A model generated the notes under the pieces. The model did not search any database, was not told the DNA's origin, and saw only the letters and a program-made list of their open reading frames with translations. Of a stretch of DNA of 64,000 bases, positions 36,473 through 47,619 are shown in pieces (position 1 is the first letter of the stretch; each line of letters opens with the position of its first letter). The stretch comes from Austropuccinia psidii (lineage: Eukaryota; Basidiomycota; Pucciniomycetes; Pucciniales; Sphaerophragmiaceae): NCBI GenBank assembly GCA_023105745.1, contig JALGQZ010000001.1, positions 67,226,937 through 67,290,936 of the forward strand. The letters run 5' to 3'. Both the position numbers and the translations under genes were made by a program.

Positions 36473-37779
36473 ATGTCATTCAATTTCTTCCCCCTCCCAT
36501 CATCCTTAAAATTCAAGAAAAATGCTCCTCCTCTCTCTCATTCTTCAAATCATTTTGATGATGTCATGGTTAGGACCAAACCAGACTCAGCACATCATCA
36601 GAATGATTTGAAAGATGATGAAGCTATTATTTCTCCTCTTGATGTCATGGTTAGGACTAAACCAAATGTAGAACATCATGAGGATAATAATACCAAATCA
36701 AATCATAAAAGAAAGCTCACCCAGATCCAAAGACAACACATCCATGATTCAAAACACATTATGTCTCACCTTGGCCATTCAAACAAATAATTTAAAAGCT
36801 TTTCAGCCATTTTCATGGTTAAAACTCCCATCACTCAACACTCATTGATAAAACAACAAAGCCCTTTTTGCCTGTCATCATATATGAAATAACCCCTTTT
36901 GATAATTCTTCTGGACACTCTCAAATGCTGCAAAACCTCATCATTACCTTAATGTCCTTATCTAAAAATCAACAAGAAATTAAAACCAACAAGCAACTTC
37001 AAGGTGGCATTATGAAAGGTATTGGGTTTTGTTCTGGTTCAGATTCTGGAAAATCTGCAGGTGTGTGATATTTTTGGCTTATTATCATAATAATTACTAA
37101 CTAATTACAGAATCATTAGGTTTTTACTCCAGAAAACCAGGTTTAACTCCTCATCAAATTGAAACAGATAATAATCAATGGACCAAGCTTCATCAATATG
37201 ACAAATTTGTTTACTCAAGAATTTCCCATTTTTCCAAAATTAGCAGCAAATGAAAATCAATCATTAATGGAAGCAGCCAAATTACCCAATTTCAGTCAAC
37301 TTGAATGAACTTCTGCCAATCCCAAGGAAGAATTCAAATCATTTGCCAATGTCATTGTCACCCAAGATGGATTTTTCAATAAGCCACACCAAGATTTAAA
37401 TGTTCTCAATGCCTGGACTTATGGTATATTTTATTTTGTATCAAGAAATTATTTCCATCCACTTCCAACTGTCTTCACCCCCTCTGGACATGGCTTGCAC
37501 TTCCCCAAATTGAAAATGGAGATCAATTTTTCACAAAAACCTGGAATCATGGAAATTCTTTGGAAGACATCAACAATTGTTCATAATACAACAAAACCTC
37601 CTCCATAAATGATCAATCATGACAAAATAACTCATTTTGGATGTTCTTTTCAAATAAACCATAAATTATTTAATGTAGATGACAAATTTTTGAAAATGAC
37701 ACCCACCGAGATTAATTCAAGAGTCAATGGGTACTTTGAAAGAAATATGCAGGATCAAAAAAGAACCAAAAAATATTAA
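36473..37779 (+). pseudogene. TET/JBP-like 2OG-Fe(II) oxygenase carried by Harbinger copy 2
   Basis: ATG 36473 opens MSFNFFPLPSSLKFKK, followed by two DVMVRTKP units, a basic KRKLTQIQRQHIHDSK patch and, after a frameshift near 36800, FLPVIIYEITPFDNSSGHS-type sequence (36868-37068; the first residue is variant). An intron (37063-37109: GTGTGT..ACAG) leads to LGFYSRKPGLTPHQIETDN. The catalytic part reads FANVIVTQDGFFNKPHQDL (H 37387-37389, D 37393-37395), NAWTYGIFYFVSRNYFHPL, IMEILWKTSTIVHNTTKPPP (distal His 37582-37584) and GCSFQINHKLFN, the motif order of fungal Tet-like 2OG-Fe(II) dioxygenases. Lesions: the early frameshift, a 1-nt shift before AANENQSL, TGA in place of Cys after QLE, and TAA after KPPP. 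These differ from the stops of copy 1, so the gene decayed separately in each copy. Confidence 0.62.
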
Positions 37780-37791
37780 TTTTAAATAGTT

Positions 37792-39113
37792 TTATTTTAT
37801 GAATAACATCTCCACTCCGTTGTATGTCATTAAATTAAGTACATAAATCAATGATCCTGATGAAATACACAATTGACTATTTTTCCATTCCAAAGTAATT
37901 GGTTCGATTTTCTCAAGTATATTTACCACATCTTCCCCAATGTTGTTGTTTTCCATATTTTCTGAATGTGGTGGATCATCATCTTCATATAAATCAAACC
38001 ATTCATCACCAATTTGTGCTAACATATTATGTAAAATTGTGCAAGACACAACCCAACTAACAAAATATTCAATTTCATGATTATCCCTCATTTGATTTTG
38101 CATTTCCCTTAGAGAAAACCACCGCCCCTTAAAAATTCCAATTGCATGCTTGATTCTGACCCTTGATTTTGGAAGACAGTAATTGAAAGAACGGTTGTCT
38201 TCATTCTGTGCTACAACTCCCTTATATTCTGGAACAACCCAAGGAGAGCTTGCATATGCCAAATCTGCAAGTAAGTACTGATCCTTTTCATAAAACTCTT
38301 GAGGTGTTTGTGCTATTCTCATATGTTGATAGACATTCAAATCATGAAGTGACCCAGTACAACCAACATGTAAAGCAGTGAACTGTTTGTTAATATTGCA
38401 AACCAGTTGTATTGACATAGAATACCTTATATGTAAACCATCAGTAAGATTGAAATAAAGAATAAAGATTCAACCACTTACCTCTTTTTGCAATCAAAAT
38501 AGGCCTCACCATCCTTAGGAGGAAATTGTGATAATGGTATGAGACTCTCATCAATAAACCCAATGCACCCAGGGAAGCCTTCTGCTTGCATTACTTGAGA
38601 CATCTCTCTTTGTTGTTCTATTTTTGGCCACAAAATCACTTTGCGCTTCAACTTCATTAATATCTGGATGACTCTTTGAGTGTACAACACAATAGCCCCA
38701 TGGCTAATTCCAAACAACATTTCAATCTTTCCCAAAGTGGCCCCATTGCCATTTGATCCTAGCCTTGATAATGCCACAGCCAATTGGATGGCAGGATTGT
38801 GTTGTTTGTTTTGTGATGAGTTTTGAAAGTTTTTATCAGCTTTAATTTGTGAAACCAATTTCTCAAATGATTCTTGTGTGGTCCTACATAGCTTTTGAAA
38901 CTTTTCAGATGATAATGTTTGTAAATCATTCATTGTATACATGTAATGTGATGGATATCTTTTACGAGGATTGATGTATCTTTGTGAGGTTATCATATCT
39001 AATAAGATTATATCTTCCTGGATATCAGAATCACTATCAGAGTTGAGTGCATCAATGAGATGCAGTGAGTTTAACGTCTGAATTAAAGGTAGCCTTTGCA
39101 ATGCTTTGGGCAT
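37792..39113 (-). CDS. PIF/Harbinger DDE transposase, copy 2, open reading frame complete
   Basis: Two exons, 39113-38482 and 38425-37792, joined across a 56-bp GT-AG intron (GTAAGT donor), give 421 residues from ATG 39111-39113 with no stop. The N-terminal helix-turn-helix-like part includes FQKLCRTTQESFEKLVSQI and LGKIEMLFGISHGAIV. The DDE_Tnp_4 nuclease fold shows CIGFIDESL (Asp188), GSLHDLNVYQ (Asp239), LLADLAYASSPWVV, and RVRIKHAIGIFKGRW, where Glu is expected but Lys303 is found (codon 38149-38151). Gly after Asp188 is Glu here but Gly in copy 1. The protein should cut and paste the element at TTA targets. With Lys303 it is probably inactive unless the acid lies elsewhere. The 3' end is 12 bp from the convergent oxygenase gene. 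Confidence 0.85.
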
Positions 39114-39417
39114 GGTAAATGAAGAAAAGGCCTGTATTAAATGCAATTTAGAATCAAATACTTTAATAAATGACGAGTGTCTTCAGATTTTATGCAAGAG
39201 AAGTAAATTTATATGCAATTTAACATGCCCTTACTGAGTTGTGTGTTTCAAACATGTGCCTTTATGGGAAGCTAAAGGCGGGATTTTAGTATTTAAACAT
39301 GGGATTTGGTACCAAAAAACCTGGGTTTTTGTCCCTTAAAATACCACACCTCTTGAGGTATGGGATTTCTGAAATCCCAAAAAATTGATTTGGGATATTG
39401 GCAAAAAAAAACTTGGG

Positions 39418-39452
39418 ATTTTGAGTGTGGGATTTGGTAACTTTGATACCCC
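39418..39452 (-). repeat. Right terminal inverted repeat, Harbinger copy 2
   Basis: Reversed: GGGGTATCAAAGTTACC and CAAATCCCACACTC. GGGATTTGG-type motifs repeat in 39270-39440. Followed by TTA at 39453-39455. Confidence 0.8.
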
Positions 39453-39455
39453 TTA

Positions 39456-40400
39456 TTAATTAAATTATTTTGAAAATTTTAATTAACTTAAATAAATAAT
39501 TAAAATAATTAAAAAAAAAAAACTTTATTAATCAATTAATAAATTAATTAATATCATTAAAAATTTATTTTAAAATATTAGATTGTTTTAAAAAAAAAAT
39601 ATTTTTATTATTATCATTTTTTTTTTGATTTTAAATTTAAGGTTTTTTGGTAAACAAATTTAAGATTTTAATAAAAAAAAAAAAAAAAAAAAAGAACATA
39701 ATCCCTTAATTTTTTTTTAATGAAATAAAGTTATGTTTTTTTGTTTTTTTTTGTTTTTTTTTATCAATTTATGGTCAAAAACACATAATTTCATGATAAA
39801 AAAAAAAAAAAAAAAAATTTAAATGACCTATTTTTTTTTTTTTTTTTTTAAAAAAGAAAAAAATAAATAAAAAAAATTCCTTAAGCTCAGTTTTGAGCCT
39901 TTTTGTAATTTTTTTTTTTTTTGCCATATTTTTTCTAATATTAGATTTTAATATAATATTCCCAAAAAAAAAAAAAAAAAAAAAATCATTTTTTTGCCAA
40001 ATTTCTCAAAATTTGGTCAATTTAATAAAAAAAAATGGTATATAAATTTTCTTTTTAAAAAAAAAAATTATTAAATTATTAAATATTTTCTTACATATGA
40101 ATTTCCAAAATTTTTTTTTTTTTTTAAAAAAATATGAAAGGTTAAATCTTTAAAATGAAAAACTAAAGTAGTAATAACTCATAATTTTTGTGGATTTTTT
40201 TTTTCTTTTTTGGAGGGATAATAAGTAAAGGTGTAAAAAGTGTTTTTTTTTTTAATTTTTTGTAATATGACAATTTTTTAATTATAAAAGTATCACATGT
40301 TTGATAAAAAAAATGATACTGAGGTGGGATTTACTATAAAAAACAAAATAGGAATGAGGAGTGAGATAAACGGAATAAATTTTATATAAAAAAAATCAAT
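39456..40400. other. AT-rich flank and degraded MULE-B left end, no gene
   Basis: Long A and T homopolymers. 39456-39640 matches the AT-rich repeat right of the empty site at 49695-49870; 39640-40400 matches 44513-45020. Confidence 0.6.
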
Positions 40401-40405
40401 TAATC

Positions 40406-41150
40406 TTAATCAAACTTCAAAATAGTGAGTTTTTTTCTGATTGGGGGAGGAAGATTGGATAAATATAACATCCTGTGTTTCTTAAATTTATATTCCCACC
40501 CCAGAGCTTGTGATTGAGCATAAAATTCCCAATTAAAAGTAATGGGGGGGGACTGAATAAACTTTAGAAATGATGATATCCAATGGTAAAAAATGAGAAC
40601 AGCTATCCAAGAAGCAGATTGAAATGTGTTTATTATCATTTGGAGGACAGAAATAATGGAAAAAGAGAGAAAGATTGGACTGCGGAATAAAAGAAAACTG
40701 GTCTTTGATACTTATTTGCAATTGGATCCCCCATATCATGCATGGACATCCAATTTCTTCTTGGATCCTGTCCAAACTCTTCATACCATTCAATTCTTTC
40801 CAAATAAGAGGATACTGAGGGAATTAAGGTGTTCATGGCTTCATAAAGGTCTTGATTTTGGTGAATTTCTTCAGCCAAGTCACCTCTGACATCAGCCCAT
40901 TGATCTTGAGTCTTGTAAATGAAGTGGGATACTGTTCTGTAGCCACAGTTTCCATCACCCTGGACATTGATGGGCTTGAAGGTGTATTTCAATATAAACT
41001 TGGACAAGTATTCTGAGCCAGGTACCTGTTGAAATAAGGTCAAAAATTGAATAAATATCAAAATAAACAAAAGAAATATACATTTAAAAGAATTAGAAAC
41101 TCACAAACCTCTTGGAGAATTCATCACTTGTGTGATCATTTCTTTTACAA
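40406..41150 (-). pseudogene. MULE-B OTU-type cysteine protease domain
   Basis: Minus strand. An upstream exon remnant reads HTSDEFSKRF (about 41100-41130), an intron ends at CAG near 41026, and the main exon gives VPGSEYLSKFILKYTFKP, NVQGDGNCGYRTVSHFIYK and RGDLAEEIHQNQDLYEA. GDGNC is the Asp/Cys catalytic motif of OTU deubiquitinases. Downstream, CFLDSCSHFLPLDIII keeps the likely catalytic His, and KHRMLYLSNL ends the module. There is a frameshift near 40630-40640. The middle block (about 40790-41025) is almost identical to MULE-C. OTU domains remove ubiquitin or ubiquitin-like tags; why a MULE carries one is unknown. Confidence 0.7.
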
Positions 41151-42829
41151 TGCTCACAGTTCAAGTCAATTTAATCATATATGTTCAAAATTGTGGAAGG
41201 CTTTTGTGATTTTCTTTGTGAGGTTTTACTACCCATTTAAAATCTTCTGGACCTTCTAAAGGTAACTCCTAATTTTCCATATTTGTTTAATTCAATTTAT
41301 GAGGGTAGTGAATCTGATGAACTTATTAATTTTTATAATGAGGCATCAGAATGATAAGAATATTCAGATTAATCCACTTTCATAATTTGAGATGGTTCAA
41401 ATTATTGTGATCTTGATATTTTTGTTCTGGTCACTTTTGATTGAGATCTTCCTCTTCTCTTGAATTATCTTTCAATTATTTCAAATCTTTAAAGTTCTAT
41501 TTTGTTTTTATTTTTAAATTTTTGAGTTCTTAGATATATATATAATCTTTAATTCTAATGAATCTTAATAATATTTAATCTTTTTTGAATTTGAAAAAAA
41601 AAGAATGGACTTTTTTAGTCAAAAAAAATCTTGAAAAAGAAATATTATTTTTCTTTTTTTGTTTAATTCTTTCTTTCTTTTTAAAATTTTTTTATTATCA
41701 CTTTGATAAAAAACATTCTCATAATAATATGACAAATAAAATCAGTAAATTAGAAAAAAAAAAAAAAAAAAAAAAAACCCAAGAATTTGAAGTTAAAAAA
41801 ATCCTAATAAAAAAATTCAAACACCAATTAAGATATAATTCTAATATTTAAATCCTTTAAAACTTTTAAAAAAATTCCTACTTTGTTTTTTTTAAGTCTT
41901 ATAATTTAAATAAATTCCTTTAAAAAAATTTTTTTTTTTTTTTTTTTGAATTCATTTTTTCATTTTTTTCATTTGAAGTGAAAAAAATTTAGTTTTTTTT
42001 TAAAATTATCCAAAAATAAAAAAAATTTAAATAAAAATAATTATAAAAATTTTAATTTTTTTCTAAGTTAAAGATTTTATTTTATTTTATTTTATTTTTA
42101 AGTAAAAATTCTTAAAAATTAAAAAAAAAAAAAAAAAAAAAATTCTTTAAATATTTTATTGATTTTTTTTTTTTTTTTGAAAATTCATTTTTGAAATCCT
42201 TTAATTAAATCTTAAGAGATTATTATTAAACCTTTTTTTTTTTAGAAAAAAAAAGTTTAAATATTTTAAATTAAAAAAACTTTTAACTATTTCAATTTAA
42301 ATTTTAAACTTAATTAAAAAAATTTATTTTATTTAATTAAAGAAAATAATAATAATTCTTTAAATTAATTCAAGTTTTTTTTTTTTTTTTTCAAAATATT
42401 TTAAGAATTTAAGATTTTTTTTTTTTAACTTTATTTTTAAAAAAAAAAAATCTATCTTATTATTAAAGTTATTTCTTTTAAAAAAAAAAAAAAAAAAAAA
42501 TTAAAATAGAAAATTATATTAATTAAATTTTAAAATCTTATAATTTTTTTTTGTAAAAATCAACTCCATGCCTAATCTTAACTCATTAAATTAAAAGTTA
42601 AATCTTTATTAATGTTTCAAATTAATAAAATAACTTTTTTTAGTCTATTAAGATCTTCTTAAAATAGTTTTTAAAGTCTAAATCCCTTTCAATAAAAATG
42701 ACTTTAAGGGGGGGGGTGGAACAATATTAGTGTTTTTAAGGATCTTTTCTATGTATTGATTTAATTCTCAAGTATATTTTGGGTTTAGTTTAATTCTTAA
42801 TCAAACAAAAAAAAAGCCCCAGAAAAGGT
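41151..42829. other. MULE-B internal filler, low complexity
   Basis: 41151-41520 still resembles MULE coding or intron sequence. 41520-42700 is A/T homopolymer-rich and replaces the catalytic core seen in MULE-A. The same filler occurs at 46140-47510. Confidence 0.6.
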
Positions 42830-43540
42830 CTTATTTGTTGATCTGAATCCATCAATATGAAAAAAAAAGGTCATTTTTTACTTGTTAGTTTTATAAGTAT
42901 AATCCATAATAACAACATTAGGAAATCCATGAATGATTTTTATGGCAAGGGGTCGAGTGAAAAAACAAGGAGTTAATGTGTCCCTCAGCATGCCTTGCAT
43001 AGGACCAAACAAAATTATTTGTCTTTGAGGGTGCCAATAAGAGAATCAATGGGCTTTCTTCCTTGAAGTTTGTCTTTCTTGATTTTTTTTTGACTTGGTT
43101 TTAAATGTTTTGTAGGATTACAGGCCTGTAAGACTCTCTCTGTCTTCATAATTTGACCCAAATTTTTCTTGGAATGAGCAGTTATTAAGACATTTGAGAA
43201 ATTTGAAATGTTTCTTTCTCATTGAATTTCCTAAAAGCAGAATGTTCCATAATATTTTTAGTGGCATCATTATTATTTTTAAGTATTTTTGACTTTAAGA
43301 GTTCAAGTGGTACTATTAGTTCATTTTTTGGAATAAATTCTAAATTAAAATTCAAGATTTCTTGAAGTGACTGTTTTGGAGTAGTTTTTGTTGGAATTTG
43401 GGATTGTGGACCTGTCACAACCTATTTAAATTTGGACCTCAAGGTGGACACAGAATACCCCTGAGCCCTTGAAAAATTATGCACATGTTGCCAAAGAAGA
43501 TTGAATTTCTGAAATTCACCTTCAGTGGGCAGTTGAAGCA
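42830..43540 (-). pseudogene. MULE-B transposase N-terminal remnant
   Basis: Minus strand gives LLWQHVHNFSRAQGYSVS (matching ELWQKGHSVSREKGYYV of MULE-A), then IMEHSAFRKFNEKETF, and in shifted frames a KPIDSLIGTLK-type block and HINSLFF. It corresponds to the first third of a MULE transposase; the DDE core is missing. Multiple stops and shifts. Confidence 0.6.
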
Positions 43541-44397
43541 TTATGGAGTGAAAAATATGTATAAATTTAAAAAAAAAAGAGGAATTTTGGGATTTGGAAT
43601 GAGGAAAGAAGCTTTTTGAAATTTGAAAAAAAAAAGAATTAATAAAAGGTGTGAAAAATCAAAAGAAGTGAGTAAATCTGAAATTAAGTGGTTGAAATGT
43701 GGGATTAATAAATGAGGGAGGGTTAAAAATTTGAATTTTAGGAGCTTGGAACCAAGTTGTTGATGAGGAAAATGCAGCCTTTGGGGGAAAAAAAGAAAAA
43801 AAAAAGTTTGAAAAGCTTTGAAAAATAGATTTGGTAATTCTGTTTTTCAAAAAAAACAAAAATTTTGAGGGTGATAATGTGGATTATTTGGGGTATTTGG
43901 TCCTTTTTTTGGAGGGGGATGTGCCAAAAAAAAGATGAAACAATTGGGTTAGAGGGGTTTTGTGAGGGAAAAAACCCTCTTTTTGGTGGGTTTTGGCCCA
44001 ATACATGGTATTTGGTGTTTTATTTTTAATTAAAAATGGGCCCATTAAACCCCTTACATTTTTTTTAACAGAATTCTTATATGGGTTTTACCAATAACCT
44101 TAAAAAAAAAATTCAGGATAATAAATTTAAAAAAAAAAAAATACTTTAATAAAAATTAATTATAAAAAAAAAAAAAAAAAAACCTTTTTAAGATCATAAT
44201 TAAATTCCATAAAAAAAAAAAAAAAAAAAATTGAATTATTAAATTAAATTAATAAAAAAAAAATATTTTAAAGATTATTAAGTTTTATTTAAATTATTTA
44301 ATAATTATGAATAATTATTTTTTTTCAACTTTTTATCAATTTTTTAAAAAAAAAATAAAAATTCTTTTTGAAAAAGGGTAGAATATATATACATATC

Positions 44398-44446
<49 letters not shown>

Positions 44447-45025
44447 TTAATTTAAAAATATTTTTTTTTCAAAAAAAAAAAAAAATATTATTTAATTTAA
44501 TTAATTTAGGGTGTTGGTAAACACACGTAAGCTTTTAGTAAAAACACGTAAGCCCTTATGTGTTTTTACCAATTTATGGTAAAAACATGTAAGTGACCTT
44601 ATTTTTCCAAAAAAAATTCCTCAGGCTCAGTTTTAAGGATTTTTTTAAATTTTTTTTGCCATATTTTTCCTGACTTGGCATGTCAATAAGCACAAATTTT
44701 TTCAAAAAATTTTTTTTTGCCACATTTCACAAATTTGGCCAATATGCCAAAATGGCATTTTTTTAAAAAAAAATCATTTAAATTCTTCCCGCTTATGAAT
44801 TTCCTTGTTTTTTTTTTAAAAAAAAATGAAGGGTTAAATGTGAAGAATAAAGCACCAGAATTCCATAATTTTGGGAATTTTTATGGGTGGGACAAGTGAA
44901 GGCACAAAAAAGGTAAGTACAAAACTTCCACATGTTTGATAAAAAAGGAGACTGAGGTGGGATTTAAGCAATAAAAATGACTGAGGAGGGGGATAATTGG
45001 CATAAATTGTATATACACAAATCAT
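43541..45025. other. MULE-B right end, AT-rich flank and MULE-C left end
   Basis: 43541-44100: MULE-B terminal region. 44100-44512: AT-rich with an AAAAG microsatellite (44410-44442). 44513-45025: MULE-C left end (GGTGTTGGTAAACACACGTAAGC). No gene. Confidence 0.6.
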
Positions 45026-45760
45026 TCAATCAGAATCAACCTCCAAAATAGTGGGTTTTTTCTGAGAGGGGGTAGGAAGATTGGACAAATACAACATTCT
45101 GTGTTTCTTAAATTTATCAGCCCACCCCAGGGCTTGTTTTTGGGCATGAATCTCCCAGTTCACAGTAATGGGGGGGACTGGATAAACTTTAGAAATGATG
45201 ATGTCCAAAGGAAAAAAACTGAGCACAACTATTCAAGAAGCAGATGAAAATGGGGGGATTATCATTGGGAGGACAGAAATAAGGGAAAAAAGAAAAATAT
45301 TGGGCTGTGGAATAAAAGAAAACTGGTCTTTTATACTTATTTGCAATTGGATCCCCCATGTCAGGCATGGACATCCACTTGCTTTTTGGAGCCTGGCCAA
45401 CATCTTCATACCATTCAATTCTTTCCAAATAAGAGGATACTGAGGGAATTAAGGTGTTCATGGCTTCATAAAGGTCTTGATTTTGGTGAATTTCTTCAGC
45501 CAAGTCACCTCTGACATCAGCCCATTGATCTTGAGTCTTGTAAATGAAGTGGGATACTGTTCTGTAGCCACAGTTTCCATCACCCTGGACATTGATGGGC
45601 TTGAAGGTGTATTTCAATATCAACTTGGACAAGTATTCTGAGCCAGGTACCTGATAAAATAAGGTCAAAAATTGAATAAATATAAAAATAAACAAAAGAA
45701 ATATACATTAAAAAGAATTAGAAACTCACAAACATCTTGGAGAATTCATCACTTGTGTGA
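45026..45760 (-). pseudogene. MULE-C OTU-type cysteine protease domain
   Basis: Same module as MULE-B: VPGSEYLSKLILKYTFKP, NVQGDGNCGYRTVSHFIYK and AEEIHQNQDLYEAMNTLI, continuing with MPDMGDPIANKYKRPVFFYS. The open part 45189-45695 shifts frame near 45190-45226 into PPITVNWEIHAQKQALGWAD and KHRMLYLSNLPTPSQKK. At the site of the candidate catalytic His (SCSHFL in MULE-B) this copy has SCAQFF. The upstream exon remnant HTSDEFSKM lies near 45750. Confidence 0.7.
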
Positions 45761-46379
45761 TAATTGCTTTGACAATTCTCACAGGTCAAGTCAATTTAAT
45801 CATATATATTCAAACTTTTGGAAGGCTTGTGGGAATTTCTTTGTGAGGTTTTAATACCCATTTAAAATCTTCTGGACCTTCTAAAGGTAACTCCTAATTT
45901 GCCATATTTGTTTAATTCAATTTATGAGGGTAGTGAATCTGATGAACTTATTAATTTTGATATTGAGGCATCAGAATTATAATAATATTCAGATTAATCC
46001 ACTTTCATACTTTGAGAGGGTTCAAATTACTATGATCTTGATATTTTTGTTCTAGTCATTTTTTATTGAGATCTTCCTCTTCTCTTGAATTAACTTTCAA
46101 TTATTTCAAATCTTTAAAGTTCTATTTTATTTTTCATTTTTAGATTTTTAAGTTCTTAAATATATATTCTTTAATTTTAATGAATCTTAATAATATTTAT
46201 AATCCTCTTTAATCTTTTTTGAATTTGAAAAAAAAAATTGGACTTTTTTTAGTCAAAAAAAATCTTAAAAAAAAAAATTATTATTATTTTGTTTAATTAT
46301 TTCTTTCTTTTTAAAAAGTTTTTATCATCACTTTGATAAACATTCTGATAAGAATATGACAAATAAAATCAGTAAATTA

Positions 46380-46419
<40 letters not shown>

Positions 46420-46796
46420 AAGAATTTGAAATTAAAAAAAATCCTAATAAAAAAATTTAAACACTAATTAAAATGAAATTTTAATATTTAAATTCTTTAA
46501 AAACTTTTTAAAAATTCCTTTTCTTTTTTTTTTTGAGTTTTATAATTTCAAAAAAATTCCTTTATAATTTTTTTTTTTTTTTTTTTTTTTTATATTTTTT
46601 TTTTTTTTTGATTCATTTTTTCATTTGAGGGAGGAAAAATTTATAGTTTTTAAAAAAATTTTAAATTAAAATTTAAAAATAAAATAATTAAATAAATTTT
46701 AAATTTTTAAATTTAAAGTTTTTTTTTTTTTTTTTTTAATTAAAAAAATTTTTAAAATTAAAAAAAAAAAAAAAAAAAAATAATTTCTTTAAATAT

Positions 46797-46839
<43 letters not shown>

Positions 46840-47619
46840 GAAATTCAATTCTTTTTTTTGAAATCCCTTAATTAACTTTAAATGATTATTATTAAACCTT
46901 TTTTTTTTGAGAAAAAAAAAAAAAAAGTTTTTAAATATTAAATTAAAACTTTTAACTATTAAATTAAATTTTTTAAACTTAATTTTTTAAAATTATATTT
47001 TTTTTTGTTTAATTAAAGGAAAAAAAAATTAATAATAATAATTTCTTTAAATTAATTCAAGTTTTTATTTATTTTTTTTTTTTTTTCAAAATATTTTTAA
47101 AAATTTAAGATTTGATTTGATTTGATTTGATTTTAAATTTATCTTAAAAAGTTTTTTTTTTTTTTTTTTTTTCATTTAAATTAATTTTAAAATTAATTAA
47201 TAAAATTAAAATAATAATAAAAAAAAAAAACAAAAAAAAAAAATTAAAATAAAAAAATTATATTAATTAAATTTTAAATTCTTATAAAAAAAAAAAAATT
47301 TTTTTTTTTTTTTAAAAAAAAATCAATTCTATGATTAATCTTTTCTTTTTTTTGATTTAAATTAAAATATAAATCTTTATTTTTATTTTCTAAATTCATA
47401 AAAATAACTTTTCTTTTTTTTTTTTTTTTTTTTTTAGTTTATTAAGATCTTATTAAAAAAAAAAAAATTTCTTTTTTTAAATTCCAAATCCCTTTAAATA
47501 AAAATTACTTAAAGGGGGGGAGGGGAACAATATTAGTGTTTTTAAGGAATTTTTTCTATTTATTAATTTAATTCTCAAGTATATTTTTTGATTCATTTTA
47601 ATTCTTAATCAAACAAAAA
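45761..47619. other. MULE-C internal filler, low complexity
   Basis: Same layout as 41151-42829, with even longer A and T homopolymers (46380-46416, 46806-46838). No gene. Confidence 0.6.

Larger units (their letters stand above)
23494..39452 (-). mobile_element. PIF/Harbinger DNA transposon, copy 2, split by a Ty3 element
   Basis: The inverted ends are GGGGGTGTCAAAGTCACC (23494) and, reversed, GGGGTATCAAAGTTACC (39452), bounded by TTA on both sides. Without the 10-kb Ty3 insertion (24063-34108 plus one TATAA copy) the element is about 5.9 kb, close to copy 1 (6.2 kb), and is colinear with it: Myb/SANT-like gene, palindromes, TET/JBP-like gene, transposase. The transposase frame is open from start to stop; the other two genes have lesions. 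Strand is given for the transposase. Confidence 0.9.
39640..44512. repeat. Tandem duplication, unit 1 (contains MULE-B)
   Basis: Unit 1 and unit 2 (44513-49330) are colinear over about 4.8 kb: MULE left end, OTU domain, the same AT-rich internal filler, transposase N-terminal remnant, MULE right end (GTTTTACCAATAACCTT at 44083-44099), and also about 400 bp of AT-rich flank beyond the MULE. Sharing of the flank argues for segmental duplication rather than two insertions. The left end of unit 1 is badly degraded (GGTAAACAAATTTAAG near 39650). Confidence 0.7.

Noticed and set aside
43659..44001. Phe/Pro-rich minus-strand frames in MULE-B (and 48351-48855 in MULE-C)
   Set aside because: Lie in the MULE terminal untranslated region, differ in frame between the copies and have no motif.
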